Source: Halomonas ventosae (GTDB lineage: Bacteria > Pseudomonadota > Gammaproteobacteria > Pseudomonadales > Halomonadaceae). Taken from it: 64,000 nt of DNA. Every line of letters starts with the position of its first letter. Position 1 is the stretch's first letter. The notes below the pieces were generated by a model, which was not told the DNA's origin, searched no databases, and saw nothing but the letters and a program-made list of their open reading frames with translations. The DNA lies in NCBI RefSeq assembly GCF_004363555.1, contig NZ_SNZJ01000008.1, forward strand, positions 1-64,000. The letters run 5' to 3'. The position numbers and the translations under genes are program-made. Below are positions 1-10,233 of the stretch, in pieces.

Positions 1-101
1 AAGCGGCCAAGCGGCCAAGCGGCCAAGCGGCCAAGCGGCCAAGCGGCCAAGCGGCCAAGCGGCCAAGCGGCCAAGCGGCCAAGCGGCCAAGCGGCCAAGC
101 G
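1..101. repeat. 8-bp tandem array (AAGCGGCC)n
   Basis: About 12.5 uninterrupted copies of the octamer AAGCGGCC run from the window edge to about base 101, so the array may continue to the left. It is not coding and ends about 95 bp beyond the era stop codon. A sister array with unit AAGCCGCC lies at 60220-60293. Perfect head-to-tail copies suggest slippage expansion. Function unknown. Confidence 0.95.
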
Positions 102-195
102 AAGGTTAAGATCCAAGTCGCAAGGGGCAAGGCCTTCGCCGCTCCTTGCGACTCCTTCCTTGGCGGCTCGGCGCTTGTAGCTTGGCGCTTACCGA
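102..195. other. CTTG-rich 3' flank of era
   Basis: This short non-coding stretch between the octamer array and the era stop is built from words such as CTTGCGACTCCTT, CTTGGCGG and CTTGTAGCTTGGCGCTT. The same vocabulary occurs in the spacers at 24890-24945, 39795-39905 and 60355-60376, so it looks like a member of a degenerate dispersed intergenic family. No convincing terminator hairpin with a T-tract is visible. Confidence 0.6.
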
Positions 196-1095
196 TCAGT
201 CCAGGTCGTAGCCGAGGCTCTTCAGTGCCCTCTCGTCGTCGGACCAGCCGCGCTTGACCTTGACCCAGAGGTTGAGCATCACCTTGGCGCCCAAGGCCCG
301 CTCCATGTCGAGGCGCGCCTCGCGGCCGATGTTCTTGATGCGCTCGCCGTTCTCGCCGATCAGGATCTTCTTCTGGCCCTGGCGCTCGACCAGGATCAGG
401 GCGCTGATATGCACCACCCGTCCCTCGTCGCGGAACTCCTCGATCTCCACGGTCATCTGGTAGGGCAATTCATCACCGAGCTGGCGCATCACCTTCTCGC
501 GTACCAGCTCCGCGGCCAGGAAGCGCTGGCTCTTGTCGGTGATCTGGTCCTCGGGGAAGTAGTGAACGCTCTCCGGCAGATGCTTGGCGACCTCGGCCTC
601 GAGCTCCGGGACATTGGTGCCATGCTTGGCGGAGATCGGTACGATGGCGGCGAAGTCGCGGCGCGCGCCGACCTCTTCCAGCCAGGGCAGCAGGCTGGCC
701 TTGTCCTGCAGACGGTCGACCTTGTTGACGGCCAGGATCACCGGCGCCTCGACGTGCTCGAGGCGCTGCAGCACCACCTGGTCCTCGTCGCTCCAGCGGG
801 TGCGGTCGATGATGAAGACCACGCAATCCACGTCCCGCAGCGCCTGGACGGCGGCCTGGTTCATGAAGCGGTTGATCGCCTTGTTGCGATCCTTGGCCAT
901 GATGTGGATGCCGGGGGTATCGACGTAGATGAACTGGGCCTCCCCCTCGGTCTTGATGCCCATTACCTGGTGGCGGGTGGTTTGGGGACGCCGCGAGGTG
1001 ATCGAGACCTTCTGGCCGAGGATCCGGTTCATCAGCGTCGACTTGCCGACATTGGGACGGCCGACGATGGCCACGAAACCGCAGGTGGTGGTCAT
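196..1095 (-). CDS. era: GTPase Era
   Basis: Ras-like GTPase that binds 16S rRNA and assists 30S subunit maturation. The 299-residue product starts MTTTCGF and has the G1 P-loop GRPNVGKS near residues 13-20, a G2 region with RPQTTRH, G3 DTPGI, G4 NKVD and a C-terminal KH domain with the [11 protein letters not shown] loop. Length matches the family (about 300). The start at 1095 was chosen because the P-loop follows directly and its ATG overlaps the rnc stop in the classical ATGA coupling. It is the last gene of lepA-lepB-rnc-era seen here, consistent with coupled translation after RNase III. Residues before this start in the same frame are antisense-like low-complexity sequence. Confidence 0.97.
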   Translation of the reverse strand: MTTTCGFVAIVGRPNVGKSTLMNRILGQKVSITSRRPQTTRHQVMGIKTEGEAQFIYVDTPGIHIMAKDRNKAINRFMNQAAVQALRDVDCVVFIIDRTRWSDEDQVVLQRLEHVEAPVILAVNKVDRLQDKASLLPWLEEVGARRDFAAIVPISAKHGTNVPELEAEVAKHLPESVHYFPEDQITDKSQRFLAAELVREKVMRQLGDELPYQMTVEIEEFRDEGRVVHISALILVERQGQKKILIGENGERIKNIGREARLDMERALGAKVMLNLWVKVKRGWSDDERALKSLGYDLD

Positions 1096-1796
1096 GGACG
1101 GCCCCCCGTGCTGTTGGACTTGGCCGGCTCGAGGCGCGACAGCGCCTGGGCGGCGGCCTGCTGCTCGGCATGGCGCCGGCTCGAGCCGACCCCCAGGGTG
1201 TGCTCCTCGAGCACCTCGACGTGGCACTCGACGGTGAAGGTCTGGGCATGGGCCTCGCCCTCCACCGAGGTCACCTCGTAGCGCGGCAGGGGCACCTGGC
1301 GTGACTGCAGGAACTCCTGCAGGCGGGTCTTGGGATCCTTCTGGGTATCGTCGAGGCTGATCGCTTCCAGGCGCTCGGCGTACCAGGAGAGCACCCGGGC
1401 CCGGGCGACCTCCATCCCGGCATCCAGGTAGATCGCGCCGAGCACCGCCTCGACGGCATCGGCGAGGATCGACTCCCGGCGATGGCCACCGCTCTTCATC
1501 TCGCCGGAGCCCAGCCGCAGGCAGTCGCCGAAGGCCATCTCCCGGGCCAGCTCGGCCAGCGTCTGGCCCTTGACCAGGCGCGCGCGCAGCCGCGACAGCT
1601 GCCCTTCTCGAGCCTGGGGAAAGCGCTGGAAGAGCGCCTCGGCGATGATGAAGTTGACGATGGAATCACCGAGAAACTCGAGGCGTTCGTTGTTCTGGCC
1701 GCCGTAGCTGCGATGGGTCATGGCCAGCTCGAGCAGACCGGGGTCGTCGAACGTATGGCCGATGCGGCGGCTGAAGGCGTTGAGGGAGTTGCTCAC
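1092..1796 (-). CDS. rnc: Ribonuclease III
   Basis: Double-strand-specific endoribonuclease that processes rRNA precursors and regulatory duplexes. The 234-residue protein has the signature [10 protein letters not shown] in its N-terminal RNase III domain, the second acidic cluster ([14 protein letters not shown]) and a C-terminal dsRBD ending in [12 protein letters not shown] chose the GTG at 1796 (product VSNSLNAF...) because AGGAG lies just upstream and no ATG is in frame near the conserved N-terminus. The stop overlaps the era start by 4 nt. In Pseudomonas a DUF4845 gene usually sits between lepB and rnc; here that position is a 106-bp gap with no gene that I can recognise. Confidence 0.96.
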   Translation of the reverse strand: MSNSLNAFSRRIGHTFDDPGLLELAMTHRSYGGQNNERLEFLGDSIVNFIIAEALFQRFPQAREGQLSRLRARLVKGQTLAELAREMAFGDCLRLGSGEMKSGGHRRESILADAVEAVLGAIYLDAGMEVARARVLSWYAERLEAISLDDTQKDPKTRLQEFLQSRQVPLPRYEVTSVEGEAHAQTFTVECHVEVLEEHTLGVGSSRRHAEQQAAAQALSRLEPAKSNSTGGRP

Positions 1797-1902
1797 GGAG
1801 CTCCTGACTATTTGGATGAGGACATGGGGTAAGGGTGTCTCGGGCACCGGCGCTCCGCGCTCCGCACAAGCCGCCGGGCCCGAGGGGGCGAGAGGTGGCG
1901 CC

Positions 1903-2706
1903 CTACTGGATACGGCGCACACTGGTGAAGCTCGGCAGGCCACCGTCCCAGTGCATCCAGACGGCGAAGGCACGGCCGACGACGTTTGACTCCGGCACGA
2001 AGCCCCAATAGCGGCTGTCGTTGGAGTGGTCACGGTTGTCGCCCATGGTGAAGTAGTGCCCCTGCGGCACCACCAGCTCGCGCACCTGGGGACCGGGGTC
2101 CCGAGGATTATTGTAGATACGGTGCTCCAGCTCGCCCAACTGCTCGGCCAGCAGCAGCTCGGTGGGCGCCGCCATGGGGCCGGCCTCGAGCAGCCGCTTG
2201 GGTACCGGCTCGCCGTTGACGAAGAGCTGCTTGTCCTCGTAGCGGATGCGGTCACCCGGCAGGCCCACCACCCGCTTGATGAAGTTCACCGCCGGCTCGT
2301 CGGGAAAGCGGAACACCATGACGTCTCCCCGCTCGGGCTCGCCCAGGTCGAGGATCTCGGTATGCACCACCGGCAGGCGCAGGCCATAGGCGAACTTGTT
2401 GACCAGGATGAAGTCGCCGACCTCCAGGGTCGGGCGCATCGAGCCGGACGGGATCTGGAAAGGCTCGACCACGAAGCTGCGCAGCACCAGCACCACCAGC
2501 AGCACCGGGAAGAAGGAGCGGGCGTAGTCCACCGGCCAGGGCTCCTTGAGCGCCTTCTCGCGGGCCCGTTCGCCGAGCCCCTCGGTGGTGCCGGCCTCGG
2601 CCGTGGCCAGCCGCTGACGACGGGCAGGACGCCACCAGAGCAGGTCAAGCAGCCAGATCACGCCGGTGACGGCCACTGCAGCCACCAGCATCAGAGAGAA
2701 GTCCAT
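1903..2706 (-). CDS. lepB: Signal peptidase I
   Basis: Inner-membrane serine protease that removes signal peptides from Sec and Tat substrates. The 267-residue protein has an N-terminal membrane helix (about residues 5-24), a cytoplasmic loop, a second helix (about 66-80) and the periplasmic catalytic domain. The catalytic serine is S89 in IPSGSM and the general-base lysine is K144 in [12 protein letters not shown], close to the E. coli positions. Further family boxes are [11 protein letters not shown] and the C-terminal [11 protein letters not shown]. It lies 14 bp downstream of lepA, forming the common lepA-lepB pair. The start at 2706 places the first helix at the N-terminus. Confidence 0.97.
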   Translation of the reverse strand: MDFSLMLVAAVAVTGVIWLLDLLWWRPARRQRLATAEAGTTEGLGERAREKALKEPWPVDYARSFFPVLLVVLVLRSFVVEPFQIPSGSMRPTLEVGDFILVNKFAYGLRLPVVHTEILDLGEPERGDVMVFRFPDEPAVNFIKRVVGLPGDRIRYEDKQLFVNGEPVPKRLLEAGPMAAPTELLLAEQLGELEHRIYNNPRDPGPQVRELVVPQGHYFTMGDNRDHSNDSRYWGFVPESNVVGRAFAVWMHWDGGLPSFTSVRRIQ

Positions 2707-2720
2707 GCGGTTATCCGTCC

Positions 2721-4538
<1,818 letters not shown>

Positions 4539-4658
4539 CGAGTCGATTCTGCCTTGTGGGTGTCGGGCCACGGCCGACACGATGGATCGCGTTGCGGTCG
4601 GCTGGCGGGCTCTGATCGGATTGGGCGCCATTGTAGCGGGATGCGCCTGCCAGATACA

Positions 4659-4688
4659 GCGACCCGACGGCGGGGGCCGTCGGGTCGC
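4659..4688 (-). terminator. Hairpin closing the rpoE-mucD operon
   Basis: A 13-bp perfect inverted repeat (GCGACCCGACGGC, 4-base loop) lies 30 bp downstream of the mucD stop and upstream of lepA. It lacks a clear U-tract on either strand, so it may be a weak intrinsic terminator or an mRNA-stabilising hairpin. Confidence 0.55.
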
Positions 4689-4719
4689 GCGATCGTGGCC
4701 GCCTCTTGCAGCGGCGAAA

Positions 4720-6153
4720 TCAGCCGCGGGAGAGGCGCAGCGCCACGAACAGCGAGCGCCCGTCGCGGTAGAGACGCACCGGGATGGCCCGGTCCTCGGG
4801 CAGCTCGGCGACCAGCTCGGCCAGCTGGTCGGGGCCCTCGACCGCTCGATGGTCGATGCTGACCAGGATGTCGCCGGCCCGGATGCCCGCCTGGGCGGCC
4901 GCGCCGCGCGGGTCCACCTCGCCCACGCGTACGCCGCCCTCGATGCCGAGCTCACGCCGTTCGGCCTCCTCCAGCGGGCCCACGGCGATGCCCAGCCGCG
5001 CCGGCGCCGGATTTTCGCCCCGGCCATCCGCTGCCGCGCCCTGGCTGTCGGGCCAGTCGCCCACGGTGACGGTCTCCTCGCGACGCTTGCCGTCGCGCAG
5101 CAGCGTCAGCTCGACCTCGCTGCCCGGGCTGACCCGCCCGATCAGCCGCGGCAGGGTGCTGGAACTCTCCACCGCCTCGCCATTCACCTCGAGGATGACG
5201 TCGCCGGCCTGGAGCCCGCCCTGGGCTGCCGGCCCCTCGGGGTCGAGGTCGGCGATCAGCGCCCCTTCGGGGTTGTCCATGCCGAAGGACTCGGCCAGGT
5301 CTCGGGAGACCGGCTGGATCATCACCCCCAGCCAGCCGCGACTGACCCGGCCGTCATCGCGCAGCTGATCGGCCACGTCCAGGGCCACGTTGATGGGGAT
5401 CGCGAAGGAGAGCCCCATGAAACCGCCGCTGCGGGTGAAGATCTGCGAGTTGATGCCGACCACCTCGCCATCCAGGTTGAACAGCGGACCGCCGGAATTG
5501 CCCGGATTGATCGCCACGTCGGTCTGGATGAAGGGGACGTAGGCGTCCCGGGGCAGGGTGCGGTCGATGGCGCTGACGATGCCGGCCGTCACCGAGTGGT
5601 CGAACCCGAAGGGCGAGCCGATGGCGGCGACCCACTCGCCGACCCGCAGGTCATCGGAGTCCCCCAGGGTGAGGGTCGGCAGGCCGTCGGCGTCCACCTT
5701 GAGCAGGGCGACATCGGTCTTGGCATCTGCCCCGACCAGCTCGGCCTGGAGCTCGCGCCGGTCGTTGAGTCGCACCAGGATCTCGTCGGCACCCTCCACC
5801 ACATGGGCATTGGTCATGATGTAGCCGGCCTCGTCGATGATGAAGCCCGAGCCCAGCGACTGGCGCTCCTCGCTGCGCCCCGGCCCCCCGCCGGGGGGCA
5901 TAGGGAAGCGGTCGCCGAAGCGATCACCGAAGAAGTGGCGAAAGATCTCGGGAATCTCCTGGCCGCCGAAGTCGTGGAAAGGCGATGCACTGCGCTCCAC
6001 CATGCGCGAGGTGGAGATGTTCACCACCCCGGGCGCGGCCTGGTCGACCAGTTCGGTGAAGTCCGGCAGCTCACGGGCCACGGCCGTCTGCCACGCCAGC
6101 AGGGTGGTGGCGAGCAGCATCCAGAGGGAGAGGTGTCGCGTCATGCGCTTCAT
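4720..6153 (-). CDS. mucD: DegP/MucD-type periplasmic serine protease (Do family)
   Basis: Periplasmic protease/chaperone of the HtrA family that degrades misfolded envelope proteins. The 477-residue precursor has an N-terminal signal peptide (about residues 1-27, ...WQTAVA), a trypsin-like domain with the triad H117 (TNAHVV), D147 (KTDVALL) and S220 (NPGNSGGP), and two C-terminal PDZ domains (about 260-350 and 380-470). The start at 6153 has AGGAG six bases upstream; an ATG 21 bp earlier lacks this spacing. It is last in the operon rpoE-rseA-rseB-mucD, the same logic as algU-mucA-mucB-mucC-mucD of Pseudomonas, where MucD dampens sigma-22 signalling. No mucC/rseC gene is present between rseB and this gene. 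Confidence 0.95.
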   Translation of the reverse strand: MKRMTRHLSLWMLLATTLLAWQTAVARELPDFTELVDQAAPGVVNISTSRMVERSASPFHDFGGQEIPEIFRHFFGDRFGDRFPMPPGGGPGRSEERQSLGSGFIIDEAGYIMTNAHVVEGADEILVRLNDRRELQAELVGADAKTDVALLKVDADGLPTLTLGDSDDLRVGEWVAAIGSPFGFDHSVTAGIVSAIDRTLPRDAYVPFIQTDVAINPGNSGGPLFNLDGEVVGINSQIFTRSGGFMGLSFAIPINVALDVADQLRDDGRVSRGWLGVMIQPVSRDLAESFGMDNPEGALIADLDPEGPAAQGGLQAGDVILEVNGEAVESSSTLPRLIGRVSPGSEVELTLLRDGKRREETVTVGDWPDSQGAAADGRGENPAPARLGIAVGPLEEAERRELGIEGGVRVGEVDPRGAAAQAGIRAGDILVSIDHRAVEGPDQLAELVAELPEDRAIPVRLYRDGRSLFVALRLSRG

Positions 6154-6225
6154 GAAAGGCTCCTGCGTCGACAAGGGATGGGAAGAAGGGACGAATCTCC
6201 TGATACCGTCCCTGTCTCAAAAGGT

Positions 6226-7224
6226 TCAGGGCATGCCGCCCTCATCGCCCTCCTGCCACTCCACCGAGTCGGCCACCCGCAGCAGGACACCGGGCGGCAG
6301 CTCCCCCATCACCACCACCTGATGGGTCCGACCGCCGAGCTCGCGATGGCGCACGGCCGCATGGGAAACGCCGAGGCGATGCATGCCCGGGATCAGCTGG
6401 TCCGGTCCCTCCACGGGTTCCACGAACAGGCTGAGCGTGGCGAGCCCGTCACTGTAGACCCGGTGACCGATGTCATCGTCATGGCGGGCGCTGCGGGTCT
6501 CCACCGGCTGGGGGATGAAGCCCGCGGGAAGCCAGGCGGGGTGCCAGGGGTCCTGCGGGCGGGCACGGCGTCGATCGAGGCCGATCTCCCCCTGGTGAAG
6601 CAGGGGCTGGCGCAGCTCGGTAATCTGGAAGGTCTCCACCACGCGCCCCTGCTCGTCCAGCAGGATATGCTTGAGCGGCAGGCCCGTGGCGGTGTCGAGC
6701 CAGAAGCGGTGGCCGTAGCGCATGCCATCCAGGGGTTCGATATCGAGGCGGGTGGTGTTGCGATTGGCAAGGCGCTCCTCGCCGCTCAGTTGGAGGCGGT
6801 AGAGGCCCTCGAGGTGTTCGGCGATGCCCGCCGGCGAGGCGGGCGCAGGGGCGTCACCCTCGGCCCAGCTCAGCCGACCGATGCGTCCGCGTCGCTCGAA
6901 GACCACTGCAGGACCATCCAGAAACCGGGCCACCTCGCGCTCGACGCCCTCAACGACATCATGGGACAGCGCCAGGGAGCGGACCCCGTCGCCGCCGATG
7001 CGTACCGCACGTGCCTGGAACTCGTAGCAGTGGTTGGCCCAGAGGCTGCGCTCCAGCCACCCCAGCGCCGTCTCGGGTGGCTCACGCTCCGCCAGGGAGC
7101 GGCAGTCGAAGCGCTCTTCCTGGTCCGGGTCGGTGCCGGGCTGGGCCACGACGCCCGACGAGAGGGTCAGTAGGGCCGCGGCCAGCATCCCGCCGAGCCA
7201 GCGGGTGGGACGACCCTGACGCAT
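6226..7224 (-). CDS. rseB: RseB/MucB sigma-E regulatory protein
   Basis: Periplasmic protein that binds the anti-sigma factor RseA/MucA and protects it from proteolysis, releasing it on sensing off-pathway lipids or LPS. The 332-residue precursor has a signal peptide (about 1-27, ending SSGVVAQP), the N-terminal LolA-like fold with the ETALGWLERS start and the C-terminal domain with HRVYSDGLATLSLFVEP, GVSHAAVR and VVVMGELPP. Start and rseA stop share one A (TGATG), implying translational coupling and 1:1 production. It sits in the expected place between rseA and mucD. Assignment rests on these segments, length and context. Confidence 0.93.
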   Translation of the reverse strand: MRQGRPTRWLGGMLAAALLTLSSGVVAQPGTDPDQEERFDCRSLAEREPPETALGWLERSLWANHCYEFQARAVRIGGDGVRSLALSHDVVEGVEREVARFLDGPAVVFERRGRIGRLSWAEGDAPAPASPAGIAEHLEGLYRLQLSGEERLANRNTTRLDIEPLDGMRYGHRFWLDTATGLPLKHILLDEQGRVVETFQITELRQPLLHQGEIGLDRRRARPQDPWHPAWLPAGFIPQPVETRSARHDDDIGHRVYSDGLATLSLFVEPVEGPDQLIPGMHRLGVSHAAVRHRELGGRTHQVVVMGELPPGVLLRVADSVEWQEGDEGGMP

Positions 7225-7931
7225 CAGTGCTGCCCCAGGGACTCGCTACCGGACGCGCGCAGCAGCGGCATCCAGGTGTCTCCGCTGCGGTAGGCGGCCC
7301 CCTCGGCATGGCGGTCCAGATAGGACTGCAGCAGTTGCGCCTGCTGCTGGTCAGCCCGGGCGGACTGCCGGGGGGAAAGGAACAGCGGCGAATCGAAGCC
7401 AGCCCCCACCGTCATCGCACCCCGGGCGTCACCGGAAGGCGTCTGGAAGAGCGGCAGCCCCGGCAGCGAGGGACGACTATCGGCACCCGAAGCCGCCAGC
7501 TCCGACCCGCCGAGAGCGGCGGGGCTTGCCTGCAGCTCACCCGCCGGCTGGCCCTGGGAGGCCACCTCAGCGGGGACCTGCCCCCCATCGAGGCTGCCGT
7601 TGTAGAACTGCACGCCGCTGATGACCATCAGCGACACCGCGGCCGCGATGCCGGCGCCGCGCACCAGCGACACGGGACGGCCGGAGGCCGCACCGGCGTC
7701 GACCCGGGGCAGCGGCTCGTCCTGGAGGCGCGCCATGATGCCGGCCGAGAGGTCGGTGGCGACATCGACCTCCGGTTCCCGTCGCATCAGGCTGCGCATC
7801 AGGTGGTAGCGGCGCCAGGTCTCGGCCGCATCCGGGGAGTCGTCCAGTGACTTCAGCACTCGACGCAGCTCCAGCTCATCCCCTTCGTTGTCCATCAGGG
7901 CAGAAAGCGATTCCCGTGCGTTCTGACTCAT
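7224..7931 (-). CDS. rseA: Anti-sigma-E factor RseA/MucA
   Basis: Single-pass inner-membrane anti-sigma factor that sequesters RpoE/AlgU. The 235-residue protein has the N-terminal cytoplasmic sigma-binding domain (SLSALMDNEGDELELRR through WRRYHLMRSLMR, about residues 6-50), a membrane helix around residues 91-107 (GAGIAAAVSLMVISG) and a periplasmic tail with a Gln/Ala-rich C-terminus (RADQQQAQLLQSYL), as expected for an RseB-binding domain. Site-1 (DegS/AlgW) and site-2 (RseP) cleavage is family knowledge and is not shown by the sequence. It lies 201 bp downstream of rpoE, an unusually wide gap for this operon, and overlaps rseB by one base. Confidence 0.92.
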   Translation of the reverse strand: MSQNARESLSALMDNEGDELELRRVLKSLDDSPDAAETWRRYHLMRSLMRREPEVDVATDLSAGIMARLQDEPLPRVDAGAASGRPVSLVRGAGIAAAVSLMVISGVQFYNGSLDGGQVPAEVASQGQPAGELQASPAALGGSELAASGADSRPSLPGLPLFQTPSGDARGAMTVGAGFDSPLFLSPRQSARADQQQAQLLQSYLDRHAEGAAYRSGDTWMPLLRASGSESLGQH

Positions 7932-8132
7932 TCTTCACACCCTCACACTCGACAAGGCGACCCCGTCAGGGTCCTTTGACAGCCTGTTGATCCCGACATC
8001 GGCGCGTGTCGCCCTGGCCATGTCGGCATGTTATTGCCCGCTGGTGGCGGGCCGGTCACCGCATATGACGTCGCAGATGCCGGACAGTTCAGCAAATCGT
8101 CAAAAAGCTTGCAGTTTCTCGCCCCCGGCACC

Positions 8133-8738
8133 TCATTCGACCACCGACTCCTGGTTGCGGGAGGTGGTGACGAGCGGGCGGATGTGCTGATCCACCGCCT
8201 CCCGGGCCCGGAAGATCCGCGAGCGCACGGTACCCACGGGACACTGCATGATGGCGGCGATGTCCTCGTAGGAGAGGCCGTCGAGCTCACGCAGGGTGAT
8301 CGCGGTCCGCAGGTCGTCGGGTAGGCCCTCGATCGCCTCGAAGATGGCCGCCTCCAGCTGGTCGCGGGCCATGGCAGCCTCGGGGGTCTCGGTATCGGCC
8401 AGCCGTCCGCTGTGGTCGACGATCTCGGCATCGACGATGTCCAGGTCGCTGCCCGGCGGGCGACGTCCCTTCGAGACCAGGTAGTTCTTCGCGGTGTTGA
8501 TGGCGATGCGGTACATCCAGGTATAGAAGGCGCTCTCGGCGCGGAACTTGCCCAGCGCCCGGTAGGCCTTGATGAAGGCCTCCTGGGCCACATCCTGCAC
8601 CTCGGCATGATCGTGCACGTAGCGGCCGATCAGCCCGATGATCTTGTGCTGGTACTTCTTCACCAGCAGGTCGAAGGCGCGGGTATCCCCGTTCTGAGCG
8701 CGCTCGACGAGCTGCTGGTCGGTCTCCCGGGTGCCCAT
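8133..8738 (-). CDS. rpoE: ECF sigma factor RpoE/AlgU
   Basis: Extracytoplasmic-function sigma factor directing the envelope-stress regulon. The 201-residue protein has region 2 ([19 protein letters not shown], then [16 protein letters not shown] and [16 protein letters not shown]) and region 4 ([31 protein letters not shown]). Length is typical. The start at 8738 has GGAGGG six bases upstream. It is the first gene of the stress operon and is divergent from aroG, whereas nadB is the usual divergent neighbour in Pseudomonas. Such genes usually autoregulate; I could not identify a convincing GAACTT/TCTGA promoter upstream. Confidence 0.97.
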   Translation of the reverse strand: [201 protein letters not shown]

Positions 8739-9041
8739 TCAGGCCCTCCCCGAGCAGAGCGGCGCGAGTGGCGACCCGGCGGGTCGCGAACGGTCTGGCG
8801 TTGCTAGCATAGTGTCAACCTGGGCCTTGGAGCCGCTGAATGGTCAGGGTCATGTATCGCGAGAGGTACAAGTGTTCCTGTTTCTTGAACGTCCATCAAG
8901 CCGCTTGCCTTGGCCTGGTGCCGGCGATGGGACCGGCCGCGGCCTGACGGGTTCCCGCGGCGATTGAATTTGCCGGCCCCGCGCGCGATAGTAGATGCCA
9001 CTGGATATCGCCATCAGCGCAGACACGACACAGGAAGCACA
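8739..9041. other. Divergent rpoE/aroG intergenic region
   Basis: This 303-bp non-coding region carries the promoters of rpoE (leftward) and aroG (rightward). The aroG promoter at 8964-8992 is readable. For rpoE, the minus strand has a GGAACACTT block at about 8871-8879 and a TATGCT hexamer at about 8808-8813, but neither has a properly spaced partner. No ORF with family resemblance and no structured RNA was recognised. Confidence 0.6.
8964..8992 (+). promoter_or_regulatory. Sigma-70 promoter of aroG
   Basis: TTGAAT (8964-8969), a 17-bp spacer and GATAGT (8987-8992) form a plausible housekeeping promoter, each hexamer matching 4 of 6 consensus bases. Transcription would start near 8999, giving a leader of about 42 nt to the aroG ATG with AGGAAG as ribosome-binding site. 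No leader peptide or attenuator is visible in this short leader. Confidence 0.5.
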
Positions 9042-10121
9042 ATGTCAGAGCAGCAGGTCAACAACCTCAACGTTCTCGCCCAGGACGTCCTGATCACCCC
9101 CGAGGCCCTGAAGCGGGAGATCCCCCTCACCGAGGCCGCCGAGCGCACGGTGATCGAGGGTCGCGAGACGATCCAGGCCATCCTCGATGGCCGCGACCCT
9201 CGCCTGCTGATGGTGGTGGGGCCCTGCTCCATCCATGACGTGGATGCCGCCCTGGACTATGCCCGGCGCCTGCGCCGCCTGGCCGACGAGGTCAAGGACA
9301 GCCTCTACATCGTGATGCGCGTCTACTTCGAGAAGCCCCGCACCACGGTGGGCTGGAAAGGCCTGATCAACGACCCCCACCTCAACGGCTCCTTCGAGAT
9401 CGAGGAGGGCCTGCACATCGCCCGCAAGCTGCTGGTCGAGCTCGCCGAGATGGGCCTGCCGCTGGCCACCGAGGCGCTGGACCCCATCTCCCCGCAGTAC
9501 ATCCAGGACTGCATCAGCTGGTCGGCGATCGGGGCACGCACCACCGAGTCCCAGACCCACCGCGAGATGTCCTCGGGCCTCTCCTGCCCGGTGGGCTTCA
9601 AGAACGGCACCGATGGCAGCCTGGACGTCGCGGTCAATGCCCTGCAGTCCGTCTCTCACCCCCACAACTTCCTGGGCATCGACCAGGCCGGCCAGGTGGC
9701 GATCATCCGCACCCGCGGCAACGCCTACGGCCATGTGGTACTGCGCGGCGGCAACGGCAAGCCCAACTACGACAGCGTCAGCGTGGCGCTGGCCGAGCAG
9801 GAGCTGAAGAAGGCCGGGATCAAGCCCAACATCATGATCGACTGCTCTCACGCCAACTCCAACAAGGATGCGGCCCTTCAGCCGCTGGTGCTGGAGAACG
9901 TCACCAACCAGATCCTCGAGGGCAACCGCTCGATCATCGGCCTGATGGTCGAGTCCAACATCGGCTGGGGTAACCAGAAGCTGACCGAGGATCTCAGCCA
10001 GCTCAAGTACGGCGTTTCCATCACCGACGCCTGCATCGACTGGGACACCACCGTCGAATCCTTCAGGCACATGAACGAGAAGCTCGCGCCGGTGCTGGCC
10101 GAGCGACGCCAGGCCGCCTGA
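9042..10121 (+). CDS. aroG: Class I DAHP synthase (3-deoxy-7-phosphoheptulonate synthase)
   Basis: Catalyses the first committed step of the shikimate pathway, condensing PEP with erythrose-4-phosphate. The 359-residue protein carries the type I family marks: VVGPCSIHD (metal-binding Cys), RVYFEKPRTTVGWKG, GARTTESQTHRE, SGLSCPVGFKNGTDG and IDCSHANSNKD. The start at 9042 has AGGAAG at correct spacing. It is a single-gene unit with its own promoter and a downstream hairpin. Which aromatic amino acid inhibits it (AroG, AroF or AroH class) cannot be read safely, so the symbol is generic for the type I enzyme. Confidence 0.95.
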   Translation: MSEQQVNNLNVLAQDVLITPEALKREIPLTEAAERTVIEGRETIQAILDGRDPRLLMVVGPCSIHDVDAALDYARRLRRLADEVKDSLYIVMRVYFEKPRTTVGWKGLINDPHLNGSFEIEEGLHIARKLLVELAEMGLPLATEALDPISPQYIQDCISWSAIGARTTESQTHREMSSGLSCPVGFKNGTDGSLDVAVNALQSVSHPHNFLGIDQAGQVAIIRTRGNAYGHVVLRGGNGKPNYDSVSVALAEQELKKAGIKPNIMIDCSHANSNKDAALQPLVLENVTNQILEGNRSIIGLMVESNIGWGNQKLTEDLSQLKYGVSITDACIDWDTTVESFRHMNEKLAPVLAERRQAA

Positions 10122-10145
10122 CCCCTGCGCTACCCCACCACACTC

Positions 10146-10171
10146 ACGGGCCCGCCTTCAGGCGGGCCCGT
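10146..10171. terminator. Bidirectional terminator between aroG and dinG
   Basis: An 11-bp perfect GC-rich stem (ACGGGCCCGCC, loop TTCA) lies between the convergent aroG and dinG stop codons. The T-tract after the right arm is short (TTCGT), so termination efficiency is uncertain, but position and strength fit a shared terminator. Confidence 0.75.
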
Positions 10172-10233
10172 TCGTCGCGGGTGACGCCGCCACTGACGAG
10201 GGCGCGCCCTCCCCTCGGCCCTGGCCCTGCCGC

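Noticed and set aside
1..101. CRISPR-like repeat array
   Set aside because: The octamers are directly adjacent without spacers and no cas genes are present.
8805..8880. Sigma-E autoregulatory promoter of rpoE
   Set aside because: GGAACACTT and TATGCT are present, but neither has a matching partner at correct spacing, so no promoter was called.
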